Assembly (NCBI RefSeq): GCF_964355755.1
Contig: NC_092674.1
Location: 1,555,001-1,619,000, forward strand
DNA from: Antedon mediterranea
Lineage: Eukaryota > Echinodermata > Crinoidea > Comatulida > Antedonidae
Direction of reading: 5' to 3'
Length of the DNA stretch: 64,000 nucleotides
The notes beneath the pieces are model-generated. The model was not told the DNA's origin and searched no databases. It saw only the letters and a list, made by a program, of their open reading frames with translations. Of this stretch, positions 36,001-51,000 are shown piece after piece. Made by a program: the position numbers and the translations under genes. Numbering within the stretch: the first letter of the stretch is position 1; the number at the start of each line of letters is the position of its first letter.

Positions 36001-39000
36001 TATGCTCTTGTCGAACTAACTCAGCCCATCTTTCAATTGTCTTGGACCCAGTCATTGCACTGTCTGGGATGTACATAGGCAGTAAGCCAATCAGCCGATC
36101 CGTCACCATCTGAGGACCATACTCTACATAATACTGCTGAGCTGCTGTTGCGGCCAAATCAGTATCCTGTCAAAAAACAATTATTAATTTATGGTTTATT
36201 TGTTACACCTTTTGTTATAGAATTTATCCAATGGTAGCGATTATGAGTAACTTTTTTTAATCTCACAGATTTCTTATCTCTACATTTTATTTGAACTTCA
36301 TTGCAATTTTTTTACCAGCTTACTCAATTTTAATAATGTATTTTTAATTTTCAAATAAAAAAAAGCTTGATTAGATAACCAATAGATAACATACCCGATC
36401 ACATCTGTACTCTCCAAATTTAATCCCTCTGACTACTTGCTGGTAGATGAGGTTTGTGCCAACAGGATCTTCACGAGCATCATGCCACGGAGCAAATATC
36501 TCCTTACGGAAAAACAGTCGCCATGGCGCATTGCGCTCCTGGGCACCTTGTTCTTTTGCGTATTGTTCACATTGTGAGATGGCATCCATAACATGATCAC
36601 CACCGCTGCCAAGTGAAGACACCTATTAAAAAAATGTGCAATGTGTTTAGCAGTGAGAAAGCAAGCTAAATTAGTTATTCTATGGTTGTCTTGAAATAGA
36701 AAAAACAATACCGTATATCCTCTGGTATAATCCCACTTAGGGTCTAATCCCACCCCTGATTTATGTCCCACACTTTTGGTCTGGATGTAGGCCTCTCTCT
36801 AGCCAGTTCAGATGAGTTTTTACAAGAAATTTTTACCAATAATTTTTTCTCTGAACCAGGCTTTCTCTGGGTATTCCTACCCATCAAAGTCACCCAAATT
36901 TCGTGTTTTAGGGGAGTAGGATTATACCAGCGGTATATTTGTTTCTCATGGTTTGTCAAACTACAATGGAAAACAGTACCTTGTCAAAGAGTGCGATATA
37001 AAGAGAGAATCCAAACTGGTCATTAAGTCCAATCTTCTCTGCCAGCATCTGGCAGAGTTCTCTTGCAGTAGTTGCAGAGTCTGCTAGTAGTGTCTTTGTT
37101 GTGCCATCCATGAATGTTATCGGCAGCATAATGGGTTTCTTGGATTTTGTGGCCTATAAGATTGTCCAAAATAATGTTATACTGACTAGTGAAAAATGTA
37201 TTCATGTTATATAGCATAGAATGTATTCATAATATTAAACTTTAAAGTTCTGTCTACACTATCAAACTAACTTGACAAAAAAGGTATGATAGTGACATTT
37301 ACAAATATGGTAGTGATATGACATCATTGTATCCATTTTTTGTCACATAAAATTTGATAGTGCAGACAGAGTGTTAAGCAAACAAACAAAAATAATCCAA
37401 ACAAATTTGACCAACCAACCTGTAGCTCCAACCAGCTTGGAGGTTGATTCCTGGTGCCATTGGCAAACGTCCTTCGTAGTCGTTCTTCACAGTATGGTGC
37501 ATAACCTGGTGGACCCTCACTTATGAAGCAACGCAGGTACTTGACAAACTAAAGAGCAAATTGATAGAATTTTGATTTCTCATGTTTGTGTAAACTATGC
37601 TTATTTTTTGGTTTTATTTCCCAAGCATCCAACAGCAAGCACAAACTTGCCAATTACGCATAAACTATTTTTATAATTTATCGTGCTTATAAACTAAGTC
37701 TCATTTGAGGCATAGGGAATGGAGTCGAAAGAGTCGTGGGTTACAACCCTAGCACTAGGTCAGGATTGAACCATGGACTTTGGGATTGGAAGGCAAGCAT
37801 GTTAACCACCAAGCAACAGCTCCACTACAAAAGATTTATTAAATAATTCCTATAGTACTTATGCCTCCTATTAAGAATTTAAATTTAGCTTAATTTGTGA
37901 ATACATCAATAATTTCTAAGCCATTGCAACAAATGTCTGTAATTTTAAACAATAGGAATGATTAATTGAGGCGTCTTACCCGATCAGTTGGGGCAAAGCA
38001 TCCAACACAAAGTGAGAGTAGAATCCATCCTCTGGCATGACTTCCTTTAGCTGTGTTGGCACTCAGTTGTTTACAGATCATGCAGTAAATCTCATCTCTG
38101 TAAAGAAGAAGGAGATTTAATTAACACCAACAGCAGGCCACCTATATCAATTCTAAAAGCTCTGTCTGCACTATCAAACTAGTTTGACAAAAAGTGTGAT
38201 GTGCCTAAACATAGTGGTGATATGTTTAAATATGGCAGTGATATATATAGTGATATATATAGATAGATTTGTTGTCACATAAAGTTTGATAGTGTAGACA
38301 GAGCTTAATACATTTGTGTAGGTCTAGTGTACTAAACCAATGTGAGTACTGTATTTCAAACTGAATGTGATTTTCTCATGATGTATGTTACCTTAACTCT
38401 GGTCGTAATATTCCATGTCCAATAATAAAATGTAGTTTTTCCAAATTCGATGTTGGTCTGTCAATAATCATGCTCTGATTTACATCAATTTCTTCACCGT
38501 CTCGGATTCTTTCAGCGACGTCCTGCGAGATCTTTGATTTTCTTTTCAGCGTCAACGATACAAGTTTTCTGCGAACAGTGTTTTTACGTTGTGAAGCTGT
38601 AGTAGTACTCATGGATGCCTATAAAAACAATATTTAAAAGTATGACACAAAAAATAATATAGTAAATTAATACCGTAGTTGATATAAACGGTTACATATA
38701 GAACACAGGATTGTGTCTTAATAATTGCCAAGAAGTTTCAATCAAACTAAAATCTATTTTAACTTTTAAGTAAAACTATACTAAATGCTGAATACTAATT
38801 CAAATGTTTTAAGCTCTGTCTGCACTATCAAACTACTTTGACAAAAAAAGTGTGATGTGCCCATATATGGTGGTGATATGCCTAAAAATGGTAGTGATTA
38901 ACATCATCATGAGCACATCACATAAAGTTTGATAGTGTGGACAGAGCTTTAGACTTTTGTTTCTGTTTTTATAAAATTCTTTTTTGCAAAGCCATCTAAG

Positions 39001-42000
39001 AAAAAAAAAAAAAAAAACTACAATTAAACTTGTTAGAATTATACATAAAAAATGCAAAACAGAATTTGTGGAGATTAAATGACTTTTTTATCATTCACTG
39101 GAAGTCAAATATTGTTAAAAGAAAAACATAAACACTATATTCACAATGAAGCAGATAAATAGTATGAGCAAAAAAATACAAAAAGGATTTTAAAAGAAAA
39201 AAGGTTGTAAAAATGAAGCGTTAGTCTACCATTTTGTTGGATCCATATAAACTCCTCTGTGGAATGTAATGAAGAGAAGAAAAATTGAAAAAAAAGAGAG
39301 ATTTAAAGGAAATGAAAACAGTAAAGTTTGAATAAATGGAGGAATTTAAATGTGATTATTAAAAAAATTCATAGTAGAATGTAGAATGAGACCATCTCTG
39401 CCCTCAAAATGAATCCATTGATAAAATATTTCTCATAAACAAGACACTCAGACCAGTGGCGTAACGGTTATGAGCGCTCACTGGCTAAACCGAGGGGTTC
39501 TGAAGCAGTACTCAGAGCAAAAACAGGAATTAAATATGTCAAAAAATGCCTGAGGCATCCATTGTTGGAGAGTCCCTAAACCAGGGGCCTCAGGCCTCCG
39601 TGTTACGCCACTGACTCCAACATTCCTGTGCTTGATTCCTGGTGGATAATCTAAGAACGTATCGGAATAACTTGCAGTATAAAAGGTGTATTAACGTAAT
39701 GTATATAACCAAGTATGGTACAAGGGTGCCTGGATACTACATTTGGGGAAACTTATATGGTGGAATTATTCGGATTGCATTAACACTTTCTTTTATTTAC
39801 CATATTTATTTGAATTTAGCATAAATTAGGTGGTGGGATTACATTCGAGGATGGGTAGGTCATAATTTGATAACCAACTTACAGCCATAGCAGAATCTTC
39901 ATTCATGTCAGCAAGTTCTTTTTGTCCTCTACTTCTACCCAGTGTATTATATATCTTGGTCATCACAGACTTTCCATCCTGCAAACAAATAGGTATTTCA
40001 TCAAAATATGTTTAAATATATATATATATATTATTATTATTATTGTAAACTATTGTAACAGACACTAAGCATATTAACTGGGAAAGTACTAAGTAACATA
40101 CAATGCAAATTTCTCACTTACCCTATCAGCCAATGAGGATTGTGCTTTAGGTTCAGGAAGATCTCCCATGAATCTCAGTATAGTTATCCACACAGCCATT
40201 GCAGCCTGCAAGTAAAACACAATCACTATCTTTATTAAATGTACACTTATTATATAGTCAACTCTTCCAATACCAGACACCTTTGCAGAAAGAAAGTCTG
40301 GTAATTGGGATGTACTGTATTTCTAATGGTAACAATGAATTAGAAACCTTTTGGACCTCAAGAAAAGTCTAGTTTGGTGCAGTTTCTGGTTTTTAGAAAG
40401 TCTGGGAGAATTGACATACATACATAAAAATTAACCAAAATCCTGTCACACCTGTCACACCTGTCTTACCTGTCGATCTCCTTCATTTTTGAGAGCTAAC
40501 AAAGGCTCTGTAAGCTTCTTTCTAACGTATGTAGCTGTCGCACCACCTTGAAAATAAGTGGCGGCAAACTTGGCAAATTTGTAGTCAGAGATGTCTTCCT
40601 CCTGATCTGGTAACGGCAGACGTTGGTTAGGGTCATCTGGACCTCTTTCAATGGCTTCCTGCCTTGACCTTTCCAAGTCCTTAAATAGATGACATAACAA
40701 AATGTAATTAATAAGTTAATTAAAAGGTTTGCAATTGTCTACTGTCTTTTAACTGGTTAAAAATAATAATGTTTAAATTAGGAATATAAAGGGTTCCTGT
40801 CCAATAAAACTATTGTATATCAATACCAAATTCTAAAATAGATAACATCACAAAATGCAAATTACATCAATAAGTTTAATTAACATTTATTTCATATATA
40901 TTCGACCTTCTTATTTACATACCCCTTGGTCTGAAATTAAGAAAGAATGTTAGGCGTTCCTGTCCAATACAACTATTATATCAATATGTCTACTAAGTTT
41001 ATCTGTATTTTCCCACAAAATACAAACAACAAATTTATTTTAAAAAATACTAAATATGGCATGATATCTACCTCAAAGCCCACTGGTGCTTGTCCACTAC
41101 TGTTATCTTCTGCAAGAATCTCGCCAAAGACCTCGTCAACAAGATGTTCATCACTAATGTCACGATTTCGTCTCTTTTCTGCATCAACTATTTTCTGGAT
41201 GTTGTCGAGTCGTTCTCTCTTTCGTCTCGATTCAATTTCCGCATCTTCCTGCTCCATTTCAAGAAGTCGCGCCTGGTGAGATAAAAAATAAAACATTGAA
41301 ACTGAATCATATATTAATTAATTATTGAAAGCTGTGGGCGTATCAATTTTATCTCTAGTGCGTGTGTGTACAATTGAGGGACTAGTGTTGTTCATTCGTA
41401 CTACGCCGAGAGTCGCTATCTAATCGAGTTTGAACACTACCATGAAAGCCCTAGTGGTCTAATGGTTAGGACATTCTGGGTTCCAATCTCGGTTGGGGCG
41501 ACTTTTTCTCATTCTCACAGATTTCCTCATCTTTATCATTTCAAATTAATTATTAATTATTATTTTACATATCCTATATATAGTGCAGTATTTACCTGCA
41601 TTAGCCTTTCTGCTTCTTCCTTCGCTTGAGCTTTCCCCATTTTTTTCTTCAGTTGTGATTCCATCTTCTTCCTGTATTTCAAAGCTTCTATTTTTCTACG
41701 ATTCTGAAATAAAAACGTGAATTAAAATGTTTAAATACCGAAACACAACAATGTTTGTCATTGTTATTGAATACATTTTAAGAGAAATTCATCTACTTAC
41801 CTCATTTCGGAATTTTCGATATTGTTTCATTGCCAGCAGCATCCTGAATCCAGCTTGAATCTTGACAACGCTACCAAGATACTTGCGAGTTACTCTACGT
41901 ATTAAGTAACCACGACAATGAGCCTAACATAGACAAAAACAAGAAATTTAAATAGTGAGATATTTCAAATGTTTTGTCTATTAAATTTTAATCGTCAGAT

Positions 42001-45000
42001 AAATTGCTGTGTTGAAAAATAAGAATGATTCAACAAATTTACTTCATTCTTTCTTCTAACTTATTAAATTATTATTCAATTATTCTAACTTATTTAATAG
42101 TATCTATTCTCTTGTTTCTTATTTATTTTACAATAAATATTTATTGTTGAATATATACAATTGGTCAGAATGTTTTCTAGCATTGCAATAAAAAATAACA
42201 AAAATTGTGTTTAATAAATCAGAAACAATCAAGTTGTTTACAAACCTGGAATAGGTATATCCTGTGACGAATAAAGTGAAACTTGAATGATAGTGTTCTG
42301 GACCTGATACAGGCTTGTAACCTCAAGAAACCTTTCCTCATCTAAAACAAAGATATCAACAGAAATACTTACACAGAGTTATCCTATGTAAAAGTGTCAA
42401 TTTGACAGTATACTAATAAACAGTATATTAATAAATCAAATAGCAACAACATGTCGGTTTTCATGTTGGCATCAAACCACTTTGAACTAAGATAAACCTA
42501 CCTTTAAAAAGCGTACTCGATCTGCAAACTTTCTCCAAGAGCGTTGGATGTAGATGGCGCTTCTCCTCATTGCTACGTATCGTTTGCGGTAGAACCATCC
42601 ACGCACCACCTTCTGTATTATGATGCATTTCTCAGCTAAGGCTCGGTCTCTAGCTTGCTCTAACAATAAATCTTGTGCATCCTGTATGTGCATAATATCA
42701 GAAATATTAAAATTATTAGTCTACTATCAAATTCCCAGACACACTCAGGCTCTCCTACTATGTCTGATTTATAACTATTTTTTTTAACTGACTGTATTAA
42801 TGAAGCCAGTTGCAAATAAAACTTTAATATTAATCTTAAAAAGCTATACCTTTAAGAACACTTTCTGAGTTCCCAATTGCCAGTCTTGGCCGCCTAACAT
42901 GTCTGAGCAGATACTCTTACTTGCCGCTTTACAGTTCTCTTTATGTGCTGGTTTTATTCCGTGTCCAAGTATCCTATACCGCGCTACAAAATCATAGAAT
43001 GTGTGACGTATTGGATATCCAGCACGACGTATACTATGAAGAAACAAGATTTAAATATTGTGTTTAATTCATAATTTGTTTATTTCATTCAATATAATTC
43101 AATTCAACTTTATTTCAGACAAACTGTTCATATGAAACATATACATACAATAAAAAGAAGAGAAATACAAAGCATTATGTGACAACCGTCATGGAGACAG
43201 GACCAAGATGGAATTAATCAATGATAATGTACAATCAAATAAAGGAGTGAGTAAAGAAGAAACGTAAGACGTACCTAATGGTCTCCATCATACCAGAGTA
43301 ACGTAGTTGCCTTACAACAAGTTCACGCTCAAAGAACTGGAGGAAAATAAAATGATGGTAATAATTAGTTTGAAGCATTATCATCAAGCCAAAATGTCAA
43401 ACCTGTTATTTCCTAGATATACAAATAGTATCTTGGTTAAACAAAGGCAATCTAACAACAGGATTCCGAGTTCCGGAGATCAAAGGGTTTATCTGTGGCT
43501 GCGAAACGATCAGTTCTACGCCCTTACAGATACAGTGTGCAGCGAAGAAAATGTACATAGTAAAGTACTGTTGGTATTTGTCGCAGCCAGACATAAGATC
43601 AAAAGACTGTTATTATTTTTATCAAGGTGTTAGATTGTCTTGGTTTAACTGACTTCAGTACCATAGTCTCAACTTACGCTTGGCTTCTTAAACTCATTAG
43701 GTTTGATACAACGCACAAAGAATGGTTGGCATGCGTTAAGCGTCTTCATAAGCGCATCAAGTGATTTCTTAAATTGCGCTCCTAACGTTGAGGACGTCTT
43801 CCTGGTGTCCCTGTTAGATTCCAGATCAGTCTTAAAGAGCATTTTGAGGAAGCCGTTTTTGCTCTTCTTAATTAATTCTAAAAAGTCTGGGCTAAATGTG
43901 TCTCTGTTCTTGTCCAGGAAGCCTGAAAGAGAAAAGATTCTTTTTATTTAGCCACAATACAAAATTAATTTAACGATGCAATAAATACTGAATTAAATAA
44001 ATTCATTGACCATTACGGATTTCCACTTTTGATATTGGCATTCAAATGGCTATAATCAACTCTTTTCTGATATATATTCCAACTCTTTTCTCTAAGTTTG
44101 GTAGCAATACTATAAGTTACCAACTCTTTTCTCTAAGTTTGGTAGCAGTACCATAACTTACCAACTCTTTTCTCTAAGTTTGGTAGCAATACTATAAGTT
44201 ACCAACTCTTTTCTCTAAGTTTGGTAGCAGTACCATAACTTACCAACTCTTTTCTCCAAGTTTGGTAGCAGTACGATAACTTACCAACTCTTTTCTCTAA
44301 GTTTGGTAGCAATACTATAAGTTACCAACTCTTTTCTCTAAGTTTGGTAGCAGTACCATAACTTACCAACTCTTTTCTCCAAGTTTGGTAGCAGTACAAT
44401 AACTTACCAATAGTTTCATAGAACACCTGTCCAGCAAAATGGTTGATTCCAAATTGCGTTCCTGCTGCGGACCGAGCCTTTACATACAGTGGGTTTTTAC
44501 TGTGTTGTTGATTTAATTTCTGTAACATAGTCTTGTCTGTACCCTGTTAAGTTAAAACATACAATATTATCACATTCTGCAATACAGACACCCTTCTTTG
44601 TATAATGAGAGATTTGATTCAACATGCTATTTTACTTAATTTTACCCCTTATTTCACACAAGAGTGTGAAACAGGCTCTATACCATGGATTATTAAAGAA
44701 TCAACGAAGGAGAGAATTGTTACATTCACACAATCATTAAAGCCTGGTTTCCATAAAATCGCTACACGACAGAGCGTAGCGATTCTATGGAAACGCTAGA
44801 ATTTATCGGGGATCGAGTACGCGAGCGCTAAATATTTTTTGGTACGTGTATACGATTCATCGCCGACAAAATTGGCAAAGTTGAACATGGTTGAACTTTG
44901 CCGATTTGACTGCGATGAATCGGGGAGCCTTCCCGATTGCGTCGGCGACATCTGCGCATGTAGCGATTTTAATGGAAACCAGGCTTTATATAAATGATAC

Positions 45001-48000
45001 ATATTTTTGGTATATTTATGTGCATGTTGAGATGAGTGGCAACGTTAATACAAATATAGAATCTATGTTATTCCTTATGACCATTTACACACAACGCGGA
45101 GTTAGTTGTATCTTTAATTATGGTTGGTGTAGTTTTTGGAGATTTTTCAATTATAAATCTATGCGAATGTAAATAATGTTAAATTGAAGTACTTCTAAAG
45201 GCTAATTTACACAGATAGAGTGGTAACGTTAATACAAATATAGAATCTATGTTATTCCTTATGACCATTTACACAAAACACAGAGGTTTTTGCTCAGGAT
45301 TCTACGTTGGACAAGCTACGTGGTTTTCCGCTTCCATTACTGCTTTTGTGCAAATTTACCCCTTATATTCCATTATATACCTGTGCCTTTTTTGTTGTTA
45401 GTCTTTATATCTTTATACATGTTCTTTCTTATGTGCTGCAGTAATTTTGTAACTATGGACATGAATCCGAAATATAAGTAAAATGAAATGATATCACACA
45501 AGTGTAAAACAGGTTTCTATAACATGGAATATAAAAGAATCAATGAGGAAGAGAATGTTTGCAAATCTTACCCTCGGAAAGCGACTTTCTTCATCAACGA
45601 GTGCAAGGATGTTAAGCGGTTTGACAGCTATCATGTCCAGTGTTTCTTGGTTGTCTACAAACTGGATATGCTGCCACTCGATCCCTTCTCTTTCATACTC
45701 TTCCTACAATAAATAGAGAAATCATTTTTCTTAATCTAATTTAATTATAAATGTATGTTCACATTGATAACGGATTCGGTACAGTGACCAAGAGAAAACT
45801 GGTATTTCAATATCACACACATGTTTTGTATGGAATTTGGAATGAGTAAAGCTCTGTCTACACTATCAAATTAGTTGATAAAAAAAACTGTGATGCACCC
45901 AAATATGGTAGTAATATGCCCAAATATGGTAGTGATATGACATTATCCATTAGTTTGATAGTGTAGACAGAGCTTTACTCATTCCAAATTCCATACAAAA
46001 CATGTGTGTGATATTGAAATACCAGTTTTCAGCTTTAGTGTGAATGGTTCTATTCTTAGACACTACACTCATGTTTCATGATTTTTCCAGACTCAGTCTG
46101 AAAGCAGGTTTACAATATAAGGGTTAAATAGTTTAAATAGACTAAAAACTAAATGTATTAAATATATTACCTGTTCAAGTTTAAAAATGTGCTGAACGAA
46201 GAATTGTTGCAGATTCTCATTAGCATAATTTATGCACATTTGTTCAAAACTGGTAAATAACAAATATTAATATAAATATAAATAGTACAAACAAATAAAC
46301 AAATTCAAACATTATAAACAAAATCAATACTTGTGAGAATTTAAACATATCTAACAAATTCTATTCAATACATATAAATAATTTGGAGAATTTGTTATAG
46401 AAAGGCCTTATATCAATTGATGCGTTAATTAAGTTTCACTAAAATAAATAAAGGGAACAATCCAAATCCAACATTTCAACATGAAAAATCAAACATTTTT
46501 TTGCAATCTTAGTATCTAAACTATATATTGTTGTTTTATGTTTACAACAAAATTGTTTACCTGTTTTTTCCAAAATTCTCAAATCCAAAAATGTCTAGCA
46601 CACCGATACTTAAGCGTAAATCTTTGGAGCTCGTTTTGGCGCGATATGTAGCATCGTTTACTTTTCCCACAACCCAGATAAACATTCGTCCATATATGGC
46701 TTTGACAAACGCATCTCGCATGTCAATAGCCTTTGCTTTGTTGACAGGAGATACAACTACTTCTCCGGCAGCTACCGTTCGTTTTGTGGACAGAGCTGTC
46801 TCTAAAGCATTCAGGTCAACCTGTAAAAGAAAAAGACATTATAAAATGTTGAATAGAACAGTTATAATGAGTCATATTGCAAGACTTATTAAACATGTGA
46901 AAGGCTAACATATACTGTATATCCTCGGGTCTAATCCAACCCCCTACTTTATGTCTGATTTCACAAACAGGCATATCCCAAACGGTATAGTCCCAGTATT
47001 GACTTTTGGTCTGGATGTAGGCCTCTCTCTATCTAGGTCAGATGAGTTTTGCATAATAATCATTTCATGATCCAGGGTTTTTTGGGTATAGTTCTACCCT
47101 CCCAAAATCGGCCCAATTTCGTGACCTACAGAGGATACGATAATCTTAATAGTCTGTCAAAATAGATACCAATAAGGCGTTCATAATTTCCGATTTTTAG
47201 CTCTCAAAAGGCAGTGTTCCTCATCTCTAACTCTGCCCCCCTAATTCCTAATATGAAAAGATTGCGAATATTGAAGCTGAATGTAGCTACCGCAATGAAT
47301 CCTTACTAACCTCAAGAATTTTGGCGACTGCTTCTGTCTGTTTGTGACTCCTGAAGCCAATGGCATCCAAGTTCGATGTCTCAATGGCGTCATACTCAAT
47401 GTTTCCAAACTCTAGAACGGATGCTAGAAGTTTCATGACTTCCCAGATCTCACCGTCACTGAAGTTGAGCACTTTCATGGCAGATCGGATGTCTGCAAAG
47501 TCTTTGACATCATCACGACCATCACAAACCAGACAGTTTCCCTACAAAATGAAAAAAGTGCATTTTAATTATCTTCGTAATTTTTAATGTTTTTTCTATT
47601 TAATCCCAAGAGCTTTATCGGTGTACAAACAACAAGTTTTTCAATATTTTATATATTTGATAATAAATGCTGTGCAAGCAGCGAATTCATCATTAACTGA
47701 CGTAAGAAAATGCGCATCCAATAATTGTGCTTGGACCCGCCAGCATAAAATCAAACCGGGTTGGTCGCCATTCGTTGCTACGTAGACCCTGACTTGTTTC
47801 ACCTCACGTACTTGATTACGTGCTGTAACAGGCATTGTTGCATAAAATCAATTTATTTTCTTTAGCAACTGTTTGTAGTACTTTTTCTTCAGTTTCCACT
47901 CGTGATTACACAATACAGCATTTCGCATTGATGCATTGCTGTGTTGCGTTACATCTCTAGGGGGAATCATGCTAAAAAGGGAAACATTTTACACTTTTCA

Positions 48001-51000
48001 GGAAAATATTTAAAGTAGTACCTGAGTAAGATAGTAATAGTCCTCTGCCCTGGTAAGACCCAGTTGTTGTTTCTCGCTAGATGACATACCAGCAAGCATA
48101 CAGTAAAATATATGATAATTACGTTCCTCTTCAAGTTGGCCGATAATTCGTGACTTCTCAAGCAGATATTGCTCAATTTGAGCGCCCTCTATTGCTCCTT
48201 GCTGATTGAAGTGAATGTCAATATATTTTCCAAATCTACTAGAATTGTCGTTTCGTATAGTTTTAGCATTTCCCAGAGCTGTTTTTGGAGGAATGAGAGA
48301 ATATTAGTCTAGAATATTTGTGGGAACTCATTTGTTGAGTGGGAACTTGAATGTGTTCTCAATGGTGAGCAACAGCAAAAGACTGACGCATAGTTTTTAT
48401 ATCTCACCTTCTAGGATTGGATTAGATTCAAGAATCTGTTGCTCAATCCACGAGTGTTGAGCACTGACTGCAGCTAAGAACTGGAGGATGAGCTTAGTGT
48501 TCTCAGTCTTGCCTGCTCCACTCTCACCACTATAAGAGAAGATTGCATTTATAGGAAAAGACAATGCTGGAGATGTAAGGCTTGTCCGTATATGGGCACA
48601 GCACATTTTTTTGTCACATAAAGTATGTTAGTGTAGACAGAGCGTAACGTACCTAATGATGACGCATTGGTTTTGCTGCCCTCGCAGCATGCGATAGTAT
48701 GCATTATCAGCGATGGCAAAGATGTGCGGTGGTTTCTCACCAATCTTTTTATCTTTGTACTCTGTGATCTGTTGGCCTGTGTAGATTGGTAGGATCTGGT
48801 AGGGGTTCACTGCTACTAGAATGGATCCAGTAAAAGTCTACAAGAAAAAATAAATATACATGGAAGTCTTTATAAAGTATACAAGAAAAAATTAAGATTA
48901 AATGGATCCAGTGAAAGTCTTTATAAAATATACAAGAGAAAATACATGATTAAATGGATCCAGTGAAAGTCTTCATACGATATACAAGAGACTAAATGTA
49001 TGATTGAGACAATTGTTAGAATTCACATCTACAATTAAATAGATTTAATTTGGAAACATTTTCTTTTATACTGCAAATAACACATTTCCCTAATAAATTA
49101 ATAAAAAGTTAAAATGTATATTAGCATTAAATAGAATTAAAGTCAACCTAATATAATAATAAATATCCTAAACCAAACATTGAAGGATCTATTTTGGTAT
49201 TAGCTACCAGCACATAATTCAAAGTAAAACATTGATATACAGTACAGCTCTTTATTACCTTGAATTTACCTTTAACTTCCGACATTGGGACATTAGTTAA
49301 ATGTATAATGAATGTTCTTTGTCTATTGTGTTTATATTATATATATCTATACTAAATACATATTTTGTTTAAAGATCCCCAAAAATCATGAAAAATAAAG
49401 ATTTATAAATCAGATTTTAACAGCCCATTTTGCAGTTTTAATTAAGTTATTCACTTGCATAGAAAAAAAATTATCATTTCACTTATAAAAAGTCAAAATT
49501 GTAACCAAAAACCATTGTCTGACAGACAATTTAAGTATTTTTTGCTGTTTTTTTTTGGATCCAGTTTTTGGTCAAAGTGAATAACTGTTATTTGACATTA
49601 AAATGGCATATCCAACACAAATATATCTTTAATAACATAAAGCCTGATATCTAACAACTATTTCTCTAATTTCTCAAGATGATCACAAAGACAGCACCTG
49701 CTAATACTTTCACTGTCATTTAATAAATACAAATTCAACTGATTTGTAGAAAGATACACAGCCAATGGCAAAAAGGATGAAAACATGTTTATATAATATT
49801 ACTAGCGAGGGGTCGAGACAAAGCCAAGATGGATCGTGATGGATGTATTTATACGTCAAATTTTAGGACAATACATCTTTAAAAACCTTAGAATTCTTCA
49901 CAATAAATATAAATAAATAATAATAATTGCTTATATAGTGCTTTTCCACATTGATTAAAGCACTACACATTATGATTAGGTCTACAATTTTGATTTACAA
50001 TTTTTAGATATAAAAATAAAGATCTCTATTAATTAAAATTACTGTACATATAGGAAATAAATACATATATATAATATAGTAAATACAAAGCTTGTTTAAA
50101 AAAAAGTTATATTTCCATATGACAGCAAAAGTAAGCAACAAAATAAAAATACATAAAAATAATACATATCTCTATGTTTGGTTTATGATCATTCAATATG
50201 CAGAATTTAGATTTTTTATTGACTTTTAAATACTCCAATACAAATTGAGAAAAATCAATATCGACTCTTTTAATTTGATCCCTAGTTTCCCGGGAGGTGA
50301 CAAAAGAATGATTGAAGAATGAGATGGTCCCTAGATGCAGGTGTTATATGCACGTTTAAAAATAATGTAGTCATTTTATTTTTACAATAAGGCCAAATAA
50401 AAAAATATACTTGTTAAGCGTCACACCCTCATACATTTTCAGGGGCGGGGGGACGGTTTTTTTTTTTTTTTTTTTACTTTTTATAGAGGTATATTTTTGC
50501 GCGGTGGACGTTTTTCCCCACTTTTTTAGGACGAAACGTCAAACTTTTAAAATGCGAAACAGAACAAAATTGACTATGTATGAAATATTATTGCTTATGA
50601 CAAAATTGAGTTTTGTATTGTTTATATCCAGACGTAATTAAAACATTAAATTTAATTGCCACCAAGCGAAATTGTAGGCCTTAGGCTAACTAATCCGTCC
50701 AAGGTGCTACCCCAACCTCACTCATCGGCCATCCGCCGACTCTCGCTCGACTCATCTATCAAGAAATTCCCTATCGCGAGAAGCATGATTTGGTCTCAAT
50801 AATACTAAATAGTGGGCTGATTTATAGTTTGAAAACAGCTTACGGCATTTCTTAAGTGAATTTTTATTCAACGTATTCATTCTTCTTTGATGAATCCTTT
50901 GCCAATTGCTGTGTAAATCAGTATTTAAAGTTGTGATGCAAAAAGTGTATGTAATTATTCCGGTTATTCCAGGCAGGTAAACCAGGCATAAGGAAACCCA

